Shown piece after piece: positions 54,763 to 63,820 of a stretch of 64,000 nucleotides of DNA (within the stretch, counting starts at the first letter, position 1; each line of letters begins with the position of its first letter). The DNA lies in assembly GCA_965260995.1 (NCBI GenBank), contig CBDHCD010000002.1, positions 682,001 to 746,000 of the forward strand, given 5' to 3'. Position numbers and translations under genes: made by a program. The notes under the pieces were generated by a model. That model saw only the letters and a list, made by a program, of their open reading frames with translations. It was not told where the DNA came from and did no database searches. The stretch is from JBBROS01 sp965260995 (lineage in GTDB: Bacteria > Pseudomonadota > Alphaproteobacteria > Acetobacterales > Acetobacteraceae).

Positions 54763-55748
54763 GGCTTGACCCTCGCCGGCTCGAACCCTGGGGGGACGGG
54801 CAGGCCGGGCTGGCAAAGGGCGAGCGCCTTGAATAGGCCGCCCATGCGGTCAGGCTCAGCCAAGCGTTGCGCGGCCTGCATCAGCGCGGCGGCGCGGGCC
54901 GGCGGCTGGGTGCGGGCGAGGACGCCGCTGCGCTGGAACAGGCCGAGGCCGGCGAGGAACGGGCCTTGCGGCACCGGGCCGTGTACGCCGGCCCCGGCGG
55001 CGCGGGCGGCGGCGGCGAAGGCCTCGAAATCGACGTGGGCGGTGAGATCGGCCGTGCCGGGCTCGCGCAACGGATCGGCGGGGCGGCCATCGCGCAAGGC
55101 TTGCAGGCTGTCGCCGGGTGCGCTGCGGGCCGGGCCGTAGTCGAGGAACAGGGCGGCGCCGCCTCGGGCTCGCAAGCGCCCGGCGAGGTGCGCGGCGAGG
55201 CCCCGGGCCGGCTCGTTGACCTCGACCACCTCGCCGTCGGCGGCGTCCACCCCGGGGGGGCGCGAAACGGGCCGCTCGACGAAGCCGGCGTCCGCGACGT
55301 GGCGCTCGGCCCAGGCGGGGCCGCGCCGGACGAACTGGCGGATCGGCAGCGCGTCGAGGAACTCGTTGGCGAGCAGGATCATCGGCCCCTCGGGCAGGTC
55401 GGCGGCCGCGTCATGCCAGGTGGCGGCGGGCAGCAGGGCGGCCTGCCGGGCGCGCAACCGGGGCGAGGTCTCGACCAGGTGGACGGATAAGGCGGCGGCG
55501 AAGGCGGGCGCGACCTTGCCGACGGCGCGGGTGGCGTCGCGCATCAGGGTGCCGCGGCCGGGACCGAGTTCGGCCAGGACAACGGGGACGGGGCGGCCGA
55601 TCTGCTCCCAAACGACGGCGGCCCACAGGCCCAGCACCTCGCCGAACACCTGGGTGATCTCGGGCGAGGTGGTGAAGTCGCGGAACGGGTCCTGCGTCGC
55701 GTAGTAGGCGGCGTTGGCGCGCGCCATGAAGCGGTCAAGCCGCTCCAT
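54759..55748 (-). CDS. SAM-dependent methyltransferase, MidA/NDUFAF7 family (COG1565)
   Basis: 329 residues. The family start RFMARANAAYYATQDPFRDF TTSPEITQVFGE, the SAM loop LAELGPGRGTLMRD, LLANEFLDALPIRQF and GAALFLDYGP are all present. Mitochondrial relatives methylate an arginine of complex I; the bacterial substrate is not settled. Its start overlaps the lgt stop by 14 bases, and it precedes pgeF, an arrangement common in alphaproteobacteria. Confidence 0.88.
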   Translation of the reverse strand: MERLDRFMARANAAYYATQDPFRDFTTSPEITQVFGEVLGLWAAVVWEQIGRPVPVVLAELGPGRGTLMRDATRAVGKVAPAFAAALSVHLVETSPRLRARQAALLPAATWHDAAADLPEGPMILLANEFLDALPIRQFVRRGPAWAERHVADAGFVERPVSRPPGVDAADGEVVEVNEPARGLAAHLAGRLRARGGAALFLDYGPARSAPGDSLQALRDGRPADPLREPGTADLTAHVDFEAFAAAARAAGAGVHGPVPQGPFLAGLGLFQRSGVLARTQPPARAAALMQAAQRLAEPDRMGGLFKALALCQPGLPVPPGFEPARVKP

Positions 55749-56553
55749 GCGCCACCGGGCGGGGACGGGCGTAGAGGATGAGGCCGAGGCCGGCGAGGAT
55801 CATCGGCACCGAGAGCAGTTGGCCCATCGTCGCGCCGGCGTAGAGGAAGCCGAGGAAGGCGTCGGGCTGGCGGAAGTGCTCGCTGATGATGCGGGCGAGG
55901 CCGTAGCCGACCAGGAAGGTGCCGGACAGCGTGCCGAAACGGGCGCGGACGCCGGGCCGGGCGCACAGGAGCGCCATGACGGCGAACAGCGCCACGCCTT
56001 CGAGCCCGGCCTCGTAAAGCTGGCTCGGGTGGCGCGGCTCCGGCCCGGCGTAAGGGAAGATCATCGCCCAGGGCAGGTCGGGCGGGGCGACGCGGCCCCA
56101 CAGCTCGCCGTTGATGAAGTTAGCGACGCGGCCGAGGCCGAGGCCGATGGGGACGACGACGCAGACGCGGTCGGAAAAGCCGAGCGGCGGCAAGCCGTGC
56201 CGGTAGGTGAACAGGATCAGCGCGACGATGACGCCGAGCGCGCCACCGTGGAAGCTCATGCCGCCTTGCCAGACTTCGAGGGCGGCGAGCGGGTTCTGCA
56301 GGTAATGCGCCGGCTGATAGAACAGCACGTAGCCGAGCCGGCCGCCGAGCACGACGCCGAGCGTGGCCCAGGTGAGGAAGTCGTCCACCTGCTCCGGGGT
56401 GCCGACCACCGGATCGAGCCGGACCAGCCGCCGGACGATGCGCCAGCCGAGCACGAGGCCGGTGATGTAGGCCAGCGCGTACCAGCGGATGGCGAACGGA
56501 CCGACTTGCACCAGCACCGGGTCGAAGCCCGGGAACAGCAGGACGGGGATCAT
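55735..56553 (-). CDS. lgt: Prolipoprotein diacylglyceryl transferase Lgt
   Basis: 272 residues, start ATG 56553 overlapping hldD. Signature GRVANFINGELWGR with FHGGALG and the C-terminal GTFLVGYGLARIISEHFRQPD are diagnostic. An inner-membrane enzyme that transfers diacylglycerol to the lipobox Cys of prolipoproteins, for example the GspD and lipoprotein candidates in this window. Confidence 0.95.
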   Translation of the reverse strand: MIPVLLFPGFDPVLVQVGPFAIRWYALAYITGLVLGWRIVRRLVRLDPVVGTPEQVDDFLTWATLGVVLGGRLGYVLFYQPAHYLQNPLAALEVWQGGMSFHGGALGVIVALILFTYRHGLPPLGFSDRVCVVVPIGLGLGRVANFINGELWGRVAPPDLPWAMIFPYAGPEPRHPSQLYEAGLEGVALFAVMALLCARPGVRARFGTLSGTFLVGYGLARIISEHFRQPDAFLGFLYAGATMGQLLSVPMILAGLGLILYARPRPVAHGAA

Positions 56554-57524
56554 GCGTAGGGCGCTCCGGACGCGAGGTGCTGCTGCACGTAACGGCGGAC
56601 GCCGTCCTCCAAGGGCGTGAACTGGCCGGGGTAGCCGGCGGCGCGGAGACGCTCCATGCGCGCCTCGGTGAACGACTGGTACTGGCCGCGCAGGCCGGCC
56701 GGCATCGGGATGAACTCGACCGCGCGCGGTTGCCCCGCGGCGTCGCAGACGGCGTGGGAGAGGTCGAGGTAGCTGCGGGCGGTACCGGTGCCGACGTTGA
56801 ACAGGCCGGACACGTCGGGCGCGTCGAGCAGCCAGAGCAGCACGTCGACCACGTCGCCGACCCAGATGAAGTCGCGCCGCTGCGCGCCGTCCGCCATGCC
56901 CGGCTGGTCGGCGCGGAACAGGCGGGCGGGTCGGCCCGCCGCCACCTCGTCGTGCTTCACCTTCACGACCGAGATCATTGGGCCCTTGTGGTACTCGTTC
57001 GGGCCGAACACGTTGAAGAACTTGAGGCCGGCCCAACGCGGCGGCGCGGGTTCATGGTCTGCCAGCGCCTGCTGCACGCGAAGGTCGAAGGCGTGCTTGC
57101 TCCAGCCGTAGAGGTTGAGCGGGCGCAGCCGGTGGAGCGCGGCCGGGTCGTCGTCGAAGCCCTCGGACCCGTCGCCGTAGGTGGCGGCGGAACTGGCGTA
57201 GATGAACGGCACCCCGCGCCGGGCGCACCATTGCCACAGCCGCCAGGACAGCTCGACGTTGGTGTGCCAGACGAGATCGCCGTCGGTCGCCGTCGTTTCG
57301 CTGACCGCACCGAGGTGAACGACGGTCTCGATGGCGGGGCCGGCGTCGAGCAAGTCGTCGAGCGCCTCCGGGGCGATCAGGCAATGGGGCGGGTGGGCGG
57401 CGAGGTTGCGCCACTTGTCGCCGCCGCCGAGCCAATCAACCACGACGCAGCGGCGGCCGCGCCGGGCGAGGGCGGCGTGCAAGTTGCTGCCGATGAAGCC
57501 GGCGCCGCCGGTGATCAGGATCAT
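56550..57524 (-). CDS. hldD: ADP-L-glycero-D-manno-heptose-6-epimerase
   Basis: 324 residues. NADP-binding ITGGAGFIGSNL at the N-terminus, ASSAATYGDGSEGF, YGWSKHAFD (catalytic Tyr and Lys), FNVFGPNEYHKGPM and RDFIWVGDVVDVLLWLL are characteristic of HldD/RfaD, which makes the heptose precursor of LPS core. First gene of the hldD-lgt-midA-pgeF unit. A sigma-70-like promoter (57533-57561) ends only about 9 bases before the ATG, so the mRNA may be leaderless. Confidence 0.92.
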   Translation of the reverse strand: MILITGGAGFIGSNLHAALARRGRRCVVVDWLGGGDKWRNLAAHPPHCLIAPEALDDLLDAGPAIETVVHLGAVSETTATDGDLVWHTNVELSWRLWQWCARRGVPFIYASSAATYGDGSEGFDDDPAALHRLRPLNLYGWSKHAFDLRVQQALADHEPAPPRWAGLKFFNVFGPNEYHKGPMISVVKVKHDEVAAGRPARLFRADQPGMADGAQRRDFIWVGDVVDVLLWLLDAPDVSGLFNVGTGTARSYLDLSHAVCDAAGQPRAVEFIPMPAGLRGQYQSFTEARMERLRAAGYPGQFTPLEDGVRRYVQQHLASGAPYA

Positions 57525-57532
57525 GGGCGGCC

Positions 57533-57561
57533 TTATAGGGCCGGGCCGCAGGTTGTGACAA
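57533..57561 (-). promoter_or_regulatory. Putative sigma-70 promoter of hldD
   Basis: On the minus strand TTGTCA (57561-57556), 17 bases, CTATAA (57538-57533; TATAAG with an 18-base spacer). Transcription would start about 2 bases from the hldD ATG. Confidence 0.4.
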
Positions 57562-57627
57562 AGGGCGGGGTGACAAAGCCTGGGCCGCGGTATCACATGA
57601 GGCACTGCGAACAAGGAGGCAGGTGCC

Positions 57628-58026
57628 ATGAGTGAACGACCGCGCTTCTTCGATGACCTGGCCGGCGTGGCGGGCGGGGCTTTCTCGGCGCTGGCGGGAT
57701 TGCGCGAGGAGGTCGAGGCAACCATCCGCGCCCGGGTGGACGAGGCGATCCGCAAGCTGGACCTGGTGCGGCGCGAGGACCTCGAGGCGGTGCAGGAGAT
57801 GGCATCGATGGCGCGGGCCGGGCAAGAGGCGGCCGAGGCCCGGCTCACCACGCTCGAAGCGAAGCTGGCGAGCATGTCCTCGTCCTCGTCCGCTCCGGCG
57901 CCCGCGGCTCCCATCATCATGCCCGCGCCCGCTGACCCGGCGGCCAGCGGCACGGAAGCGCCGCCGGCGGCGATGCCGCCGACCAGCGAAGGAGGTGCGC
58001 CCGTCCCGCCGCCCGCGGCCAACTGA
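57628..58026 (+). CDS. ubiK: Ubiquinone biosynthesis accessory factor UbiK (BMFP)
   Basis: 132 residues after a strong aaggaggc Shine-Dalgarno sequence. The N-terminal amphipathic helix and coiled coil (FFDDLAGVAGGAFSALAGLR, EVEATIRARVDEAIRKLDLV, RREDLEAVQEMASMARAG) match the BMFP/UbiK family, which supports aerobic ubiquinone assembly. The C-terminal 45 residues are a Pro/Ala/Ser tail. Confidence 0.85.
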   Translation: MSERPRFFDDLAGVAGGAFSALAGLREEVEATIRARVDEAIRKLDLVRREDLEAVQEMASMARAGQEAAEARLTTLEAKLASMSSSSSAPAPAAPIIMPAPADPAASGTEAPPAAMPPTSEGGAPVPPPAAN

Positions 58027-58179
58027 CGCCCGGACTTGCCACCCACAAACCCTAACTCGCACCGGGCTTGCTGCGGCGTGACCGACACCGGTAGTCTCGC
58101 CCAAGCGGCGAGTCGTGGCCTCGTGCCCACGCGCCGCCGCGACACGGCCCGGCCTGCCTGCAACATGGGGAGACCCCGC

Positions 58180-58680
58180 ATGTCACTCAGTTTCCAAACC
58201 CAGGACGCCGCCGCCAACCCGCTAGACATCATGGAACAGGTCGTCGCCGCCAACGACTGGGCGTTCGAGCGCCACACGGAAGCCGAGATGGCCGCGGAAG
58301 CGCCCGGCAAGTGGTGCGACTACGGCCTCTACTTCAGTTGGTCGCGCGAGATCAGCGCCATGCACTTCACCTGCGCCTTCGACCTCAAGGTGCCGGAGAA
58401 GCGGCGACAGGCGCTCTACGAGCTGTTGGCGTTGGCCAATGAGAAGCTGTGGATCGGCCATTTCGGCATGGACACCGACGACGGCATGCCCGTGTTCCGC
58501 CACGCCGTCCTGCTCCGCGGCACGCCGGGCGCGAGCGCGGAGAGCCTGGAGGACATGGTCGACATCGCCATCACCGAGTGCGAGCGGTTCTACCCGGCGT
58601 TCCAGTTCGTGCTGTGGGGCGGCAAGTCGCCGGCCGACGCCTTGCAGGCCGCCATGCTGGAGTGCGTCGGCGAGGCATGA
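58180..58680 (+). CDS. YbjN-domain protein
   Basis: 166 residues; ATG 58180 follows ggggaga. The YbjN fold (NPLDIMEQVVAANDWAFERH, YFSWSREISAMHFTCAFDLK, YELLALANEKLWIGHFGMD) resembles the type III secretion chaperone-like YbjN family, here of the alphaproteobacterial ubiK-ybjN-proC arrangement. Function not established. ATGA overlap with proC. Confidence 0.85.
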   Translation: MSLSFQTQDAAANPLDIMEQVVAANDWAFERHTEAEMAAEAPGKWCDYGLYFSWSREISAMHFTCAFDLKVPEKRRQALYELLALANEKLWIGHFGMDTDDGMPVFRHAVLLRGTPGASAESLEDMVDIAITECERFYPAFQFVLWGGKSPADALQAAMLECVGEA

Positions 58681-59492
58681 CGCCCGAGCTGCCGCCGCTG
58701 CTGCTGGTCGGCGGCGGCAAGATGGGCGGGGCGATGCTGGCCGGCTGGCTGGAGCAAGGCTTGGCCGCCTCCGTCGTCGTCGATCCCGCGCCAGGCGCTG
58801 CGGCGCTGGCCCGGCCCGGCGTCGAGGTCGTGCCGGGTTTTGATGCCGTTCCCGCCGGGTTCGAGCCGTCCTGCGTCGTGCTGGCGGTCAAGCCGCAGCA
58901 CGCTGACTTGGTGCTGCCGGGCTTGGCGCGGTTCGCTCCGGGCGCGGTGTTCGTGTCGATCATGGCGGGGCGCCCCATCGCCGGGATACGCGGCGTCTTG
59001 GGTGGCGCTTCAGTGGTCCGGGCGATGCCGAACACGCCCGCGGCGATCCGCCAGGGCATCACAGTCGCCGTCGCCGGGCCGGGGGTGCAGGACGGGCAAC
59101 GGGCGCTGGCGGACGCGCTGCTGTCGGCGGTGGGCGAGGTGGCGTGGTTGGAGGACGAGGCGCTGCTCGACCCGGTCACCGCCATCTCAGGCGGCGGGCC
59201 GGCCTACGTGTTCCTGCTGGCGGAGCTGCTGGAGCGGGCCGGGCTGGACCAAGGGTTGCCGCCAGAACTGGCCCGGCGACTGGCGCGGGTCACGCTCGCA
59301 GGGTCGGGGGCGTTGCTGGCGGCCAGCCCCGAGGACGCGGCGGCGCTGCGCCGGGCGGTGACCAGCCCGAACGGCACGACGGAACGGGCGTTGGCGGTGC
59401 TGATGGACGAAGCCGCTTGGCCCCACTCAATCGGCGGCGCGATCGAGGCGGCGACGCGACGCTCGCGCGAACTGGGCAGCCCAGCGGCATGA
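58677..59492 (+). CDS. proC: Pyrroline-5-carboxylate reductase
   Basis: 271 residues. NADPH loop LLVGGGKMGGAMLAGWL, VVLAVKPQ, VRAMPNTPAAIRQGITV, and the C-terminal dimer/substrate signature DPVTAISGGGPAYVFLLAEL with TSPNGTTERAL. Last step of proline synthesis. The start overlaps the ybjN stop; longer readings lie inside ybjN. Confidence 0.94.
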   Translation: MTPELPPLLLVGGGKMGGAMLAGWLEQGLAASVVVDPAPGAAALARPGVEVVPGFDAVPAGFEPSCVVLAVKPQHADLVLPGLARFAPGAVFVSIMAGRPIAGIRGVLGGASVVRAMPNTPAAIRQGITVAVAGPGVQDGQRALADALLSAVGEVAWLEDEALLDPVTAISGGGPAYVFLLAELLERAGLDQGLPPELARRLARVTLAGSGALLAASPEDAAALRRAVTSPNGTTERALAVLMDEAAWPHSIGGAIEAATRRSRELGSPAA

Positions 59493-59565
59493 TGCGTTCA
59501 GGGGCGGAACGCCGCCGCCCGCAAGCCAAGCCCTTCTGACGCCGCCGGCAGCAGGCAAGCGGCCT

Positions 59566-60240
59566 TCAGCGGGCGTGCGCCTTCGCCGTCCGGCTCTCCA
59601 GCCGCCCGATCAGGCGGACAAGCGGCCACAGCACCGCGAGGTAAATGACGGCGACCCCGATCAGCGGCGTCGGGTTGGCGGTGAGCGCCTGGGCGTCGTT
59701 GCCCTGCTTCAGCAGCTCGGGCAGCGCGACGACGGAGGCGAGGGACGTCTCCTTGCAGATGCCGACGCAGTTGCTCGTCAGCGGCGGCACCACGACCCGC
59801 ACCGCCTGCGGCAGCACGATATGGCGCATCACGCGGGCGAAGTGCAGCCCGAGGGCGCGGGCGGCCTCGATCTGTCCCGGCGGCACGGCCTCAATGCCGG
59901 CGCGGAACACCTCGGCGCTGAATGCGCCGAGGACGACCGACAACGCGATCACGGCCGAGGCGAAGGAGCTGAACCGAACGCCGACGAACGGCAGGGCGTA
60001 GTAGATCAGGATCAGCAGCACCAGCATCGGCATGGCGCGGAACAGGTCGACGTATCCCGTCGCCAGCCACCGGGCCGGGGGCGGCGCGTAGAGGCGGACG
60101 ATGGCGATGCCGAGGCCGAGCGGGGCGCCGAGCAGGATGGCGGAGGCTGTCAGCGCCAAGGTGATCCACAGGCCGGAGATCAGCAACGGCAGGACGCGGA
60201 GCAGGACCTCCCCGTTGAGAAAGGTCTCGACGAAGCCCAC
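59566..60240 (-). CDS. Amino-acid ABC transporter permease (HisM/GlnP type)
   Basis: 224 residues with hydrophobic helices beginning LLISGLWITLALTASAILLG and the HisMQ family EAA loop GQIEAARALGLHFARVMRHI. It follows the binding protein by 12 bases. The ATPase of the system is not adjacent, so it is either beyond a rearrangement or shared. Confidence 0.9.
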   Translation of the reverse strand: MGFVETFLNGEVLLRVLPLLISGLWITLALTASAILLGAPLGLGIAIVRLYAPPPARWLATGYVDLFRAMPMLVLLILIYYALPFVGVRFSSFASAVIALSVVLGAFSAEVFRAGIEAVPPGQIEAARALGLHFARVMRHIVLPQAVRVVVPPLTSNCVGICKETSLASVVALPELLKQGNDAQALTANPTPLIGVAVIYLAVLWPLVRLIGRLESRTAKAHAR

Positions 60241-60252
60241 CCGGCCCGCCGG

Positions 60253-61047
60253 TCAGCCGGCGCGCGGCAGGGGCAGCACGGTCACGGTGCTCGACCCGGG
60301 CGGCGGCTCGACGCCGAACCATTTCAGGTAAAGCTTCGCCAGCGTGCCGTCCCGCTTAAGGTCGCTGATGACGCCGTCGACCTTGGCCGTGAGCGCCGAG
60401 CCTTTCGGCAGCATCATGGCGATCCTCTCGCCGCTCGGGATCACTTCCACGACCCGCATGGTGCGCATGGTGCGGAACGCGTAGCGCGATCCGGCCTCAT
60501 CGTTGATGCCGCCGTCGACCCGCCCGTTCGCGACGTCGAGGAACAGGTTGGTGACGCTGTCGTAGGTCTTGGCCGAGCCGAGGCCGAGCCTTTGGGCATT
60601 CTGCTTGATCCAGACGTCGCTCGTGGAGCTGGCGATAGCGCCGAGGGTGGCTCCGCGCAGGTCATTCAAGCCCGTCAGCTTGGAGCTGGGGCCGGCGATC
60701 AGCGCCAAGTCGGTGTCCATGTAGGGCTGGGTGAAGTCCTGGTTTCGCAACCGGTCCTGGGTGACGGCGATGGTGGAGATGGCGAGGTCGATCCGGCGCG
60801 ACGCCGTGGCGGCGAACAGCGCCTGGAACCCGAGGTCGGTGATCTGCATCTCCATCCCGAGCCGTTCGGCGACGAGACGCGCCAACTCGACCTCGAGACC
60901 GTCGAAATGGCCGCGCTCATCCTTGACCTCGAACGGCGGATTGGTCGGGTAGGAGCCGAGTTGCAGCACTTCCGCCGCCCGCGCGGCGGCTGCGAGCGCG
61001 AACGCGCCAGCGAGGCCGGCGCAGGCGCGCCTTGTCAGATGGGTCAT
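60253..61047 (-). CDS. Amino-acid ABC transporter substrate-binding protein
   Basis: 264 residues from ATG 61047: signal THLTRRACAGLAGAFALAAA with AARAAE cleavage region, then a family-3 binding fold (YPTNPPFEVKDERGHFDGLE, LAISTIAVTQDRLRNQDFTQP, YDSVTNLFLDVANGRVDGGI). It follows the aminotransferase gene by 38 bases and precedes the permease, implying uptake and transamination of one amino acid or derivative. Confidence 0.9.
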   Translation of the reverse strand: MTHLTRRACAGLAGAFALAAAARAAEVLQLGSYPTNPPFEVKDERGHFDGLEVELARLVAERLGMEMQITDLGFQALFAATASRRIDLAISTIAVTQDRLRNQDFTQPYMDTDLALIAGPSSKLTGLNDLRGATLGAIASSTSDVWIKQNAQRLGLGSAKTYDSVTNLFLDVANGRVDGGINDEAGSRYAFRTMRTMRVVEVIPSGERIAMMLPKGSALTAKVDGVISDLKRDGTLAKLYLKWFGVEPPPGSSTVTVLPLPRAG

Positions 61048-61085
61048 GGGATTGCTCCTGGTGGCGGCGAGGCCGTGATCCGGCG

Positions 61086-62270
61086 TCAGACTAGCGCCGA
61101 CAACCGGTCGAGCGCGAGGGAGAGTTGCGCCGGGTCGCGGGCGACGCACATGCGCAGGTGCGCGCTCGCGCTCTGCCCGAACAGCGCGCCCGGCGCGAGG
61201 CCGACCTGCGCCCGCCGCAGCACGTCGACGCACGCGGCCCGGCTGTCCTCCCAGCCGTTGACCTTGAAGAAGGCGTACATGCCGCCGCCCGGCATCGGCG
61301 GCAGGTCGAACAACGGGTTCTGGCCGAGCCGCGCGTACGCTTGCGCCAAGCCGTCGCGGCAGCGCCCGCGCATGGTGGCGACGAACTCCTCGCCGCCGGT
61401 CAGGGCGGCGGCGGCGGCGGCCTGTATGAAGGCGGCGGTGCCGGAGTTCATGTACTGCGTCACCGCGGAGACCTGCGCGGACAGGGAAGCAGGATGGGTG
61501 AGCCAGCCGACGCGGAACCCGGTCATCGCCCAGGCCTTGGAGAAGGAATTGACGCAGAGCACGAGGTCGTCCGGCCCGGCGATCTCCAGCATCGACGGCG
61601 CTGCGTCGGCGTCCCAGAACAGCCGGGCATAGACCTCATCGGCGATGATCCAGATGCCGCGCTCGCGGGAGAAGCTGAGCAGGGCCTGCAGCTCGGCGCG
61701 TGTCGCGGTCCAGCCGGTCGGGTTGGCCGGGGAGGAGAACAGGATCGCCCGGGTCCGGGCGTCGCAGCGGGCGAACACGCGGTCGAGGTCGAGTTGCCAG
61801 CCCTGGTCGGTCAACGCCAGCGCCACGGAGCGCGGCTCGGCACCGACCAGGTGGATGCAGTTGTGGCTGTTGGGCCATTGCGGCTCGACGTAAACCACGT
61901 TGGTGCCGAGGTCGCAGACCAGCTCGAGCGCGACCAGCATGGCCTGCATGCCACCGGGCTGGACGGTGGCGCGGTCGAGGCCGATCGGCTGGCCGTAGAG
62001 GCGGGTCTGGTAGTCGCTCAGGGCCTCGATCAGCTCGGCCGTGCCGCGCATGTCCGGGACGTAGAAGGTGCGGCCCGCGTCGAGCGCCGCTTTCGCGGCC
62101 TCGCGGATGAAGGCCGGCGCGGGGAGGTCGCCTTCGCCGTACCAGAGCGGGATCAACCCTTCCAGCGGCCCGGCTTGCGTCGCGAGGCTGGCGATGTTCT
62201 CCGCGGCTAGGTCCTGCACCTGCGGACGCAGGCGCGAGCTGGGGGAGGAGGCGGGATCGTTGCGCAACAT
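61086..62270 (-). CDS. PLP-dependent aminotransferase, class I/II
   Basis: 394 residues. Fold-type-I features: PGGMQAMLVALELVCDLG, FSSPANPTGWTATRAEL, WIIADEVYARL (Asp to the pyridine N), NSFSKAWAMTGFRVGWL with the PLP Lys, and a C-terminal RMCVAR (carboxylate-binding Arg). It resembles aspartate/aromatic-type aminotransferases; the substrate is unknown. ATG 62270 gives a normal length. Confidence 0.88.
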   Translation of the reverse strand: MLRNDPASSPSSRLRPQVQDLAAENIASLATQAGPLEGLIPLWYGEGDLPAPAFIREAAKAALDAGRTFYVPDMRGTAELIEALSDYQTRLYGQPIGLDRATVQPGGMQAMLVALELVCDLGTNVVYVEPQWPNSHNCIHLVGAEPRSVALALTDQGWQLDLDRVFARCDARTRAILFSSPANPTGWTATRAELQALLSFSRERGIWIIADEVYARLFWDADAAPSMLEIAGPDDLVLCVNSFSKAWAMTGFRVGWLTHPASLSAQVSAVTQYMNSGTAAFIQAAAAAALTGGEEFVATMRGRCRDGLAQAYARLGQNPLFDLPPMPGGGMYAFFKVNGWEDSRAACVDVLRRAQVGLAPGALFGQSASAHLRMCVARDPAQLSLALDRLSALV

Positions 62271-62418
62271 GCGGAAAGCCTCTCGCGCGACCGGATGATC
62301 AGGATTGGTTCCGCGCCGGCGACGAGACGTCCGCGCGCGGTTGGCGTTCGGGAGTGCGCCAGGGACATGGCGGCCAGCGGAGGCGAGCCCTCGACCGCGC
62401 CGACGCCCAGCGGCGGCG

Positions 62419-62580
62419 CTACGCCTCCGTCGCCGAGGAGTCGCGCGCCTTGGCTTCCTGCTCGATCTGCTGCCGGGCCTCGTCCCAGAAGGCGAGGTCG
62501 CCCCCGTCCGGCCGGCCGGCCTGCTCCCAAAGAAAGTAGGCCCTGGTGCGGATCGGCTCCAGCACGTCATTCTTCGCCAT
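62419..62580 (-). CDS. DUF2934 mini-protein
   Basis: 53 residues, starting MAKNDVLEPIRTRAYFLWEQ, then AGRPDGGDLAFWDEARQQIE and a charged tail ending SSATEA. The pattern I/IR..AYFLWE..GRP.G.....W..A is the DUF2934 signature. Many alphaproteobacteria carry such small proteins of unknown function. It lies upstream of, and on the same strand as, the aminotransferase and divergently from the SnoaL-like gene. Confidence 0.75.
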   Translation of the reverse strand: MAKNDVLEPIRTRAYFLWEQAGRPDGGDLAFWDEARQQIEQEAKARDSSATEA

Positions 62581-62701
62581 GTACCGCTCCTATCGCTGAA
62601 TGCATCAAACCGCACGTTCTCGTTGGAAAGAGGATTGCCCGAGTTGGCGCGACTTGCCTAGGCTCCGTCGCCGCAACGTGCGCGGCCAAGGAGGCTCATC
62701 C

Positions 62702-63820
62702 GTGAACGACGCCGAAGCCGCCCCGAAGCGGGCCAAGCCGTCTGAACCCGCCCAAGTGCTTCAGGTCGAGCGCCACGACTACGTCGACCTCGCGCCCGCC
62801 AACCGTCCCCGCGCGCAATCCATGCGCGGCTTCGACCCGATCTACACCGACATCGTCGACTACATCGTCCGCTGCACTCACCGCATCTGGGACGAGCGCG
62901 ACGTCGGGCTGATCTACACCCATTACACCCACAACTGCGTCGCCTACTCCTCGCTCGGCACGGTCTACAACCGCGAGGACATCGTGCGCGAGACGATCCA
63001 GCGCTGCGTCGAGCTGCCCGACCGCCGCGGGATGGCCACCCAGGTGATCTGGCGCGGCGACGACGTGGACGGGTTCTACACCTCCCACCTGGTCACCGGC
63101 ACCGGGCGCCACACCGAGCCCGGCATGTACGGCAAGCCGACCTACCGCACCTTCGCCGCCCGCACCATCGCCGACTGCATGGTGTTCGAGAACCGCATCT
63201 ACCGGGAGTGGCTGGTGCGCGACAACATGGCGCTGATCGTGCAGCTCGGCCTCGACAGGGACGCCTTCGCCCTGGCCGCGGCGCAGCGGCAGCTCGCGAG
63301 CGGCGCGGTCATGGCCGAGATCGGCGAGAATGGGCGGCTGTTCGGGCAAGGCCAGCCGGTCGAGGCCGACGTCTCGATCGCCCACACTGATGGCGAGGCC
63401 GACTGCCTGCGCTGGATGCACCGCGTCTACAACGAGCGCATGTTCGGCGCCATCCGCGACGTCTACGCGCCGAACGTGCAGTGGCACGGGCCGATGATGC
63501 GCGAGCTCTACGGCGTCGCCGCGGTGATGACGCAGACGATGCGCCTCGTCGCCATGATCCCGGACGCGGTGCTGCTGCCGCAGCACATCTGCTCGGTCCC
63601 GTGCGACGAGGGGGGCGAGAAGATCGCGGTGCGCTGGGTGATGGACGGGCACCACCTCGGCCACGGCCCGATCGGCGCGCCGACCGGGCAGCGCGTCTTC
63701 GTCATGGGCATGACGCACTTCCACGTCCGGGACGGCAAGGTCGTGGACGAGTGGGTGGTCTACGACGAGCTGGCGATGCTGACCCAGGTCAAGCTCGGGC
63801 TGCTGACGGCGGCGGCGTGA
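62702..63820 (+). CDS. Duplicated SnoaL/NTF2-like protein
   Basis: 372 residues from a GTG at 62702, placed 8 bases after aaggaggc. Two SnoaL-like halves are visible: the first with YIVRCTHRIWDERDVGLIYT and YNREDIVRETIQRCVELPDR, the second with WMHRVYNERMFGAIRDVYAP, LYGVAAVMTQTMRLVAMIPD and MGMTHFHVRDGKVVDEWVVY. SnoaL folds serve as polyketide cyclases, ester cyclases or binding proteins; which applies here is unknown. Nothing recognisable follows to the window end. Confidence 0.8.
   Translation: MNDAEAAPKRAKPSEPAQVLQVERHDYVDLAPANRPRAQSMRGFDPIYTDIVDYIVRCTHRIWDERDVGLIYTHYTHNCVAYSSLGTVYNREDIVRETIQRCVELPDRRGMATQVIWRGDDVDGFYTSHLVTGTGRHTEPGMYGKPTYRTFAARTIADCMVFENRIYREWLVRDNMALIVQLGLDRDAFALAAAQRQLASGAVMAEIGENGRLFGQGQPVEADVSIAHTDGEADCLRWMHRVYNERMFGAIRDVYAPNVQWHGPMMRELYGVAAVMTQTMRLVAMIPDAVLLPQHICSVPCDEGGEKIAVRWVMDGHHLGHGPIGAPTGQRVFVMGMTHFHVRDGKVVDEWVVYDELAMLTQVKLGLLTAAA

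Noticed and set aside
59575..61632. 685-codon open frame on the plus strand
   Set aside because: Antisense to the amino-acid permease, binding protein and aminotransferase; low-complexity Arg/Gly translation.
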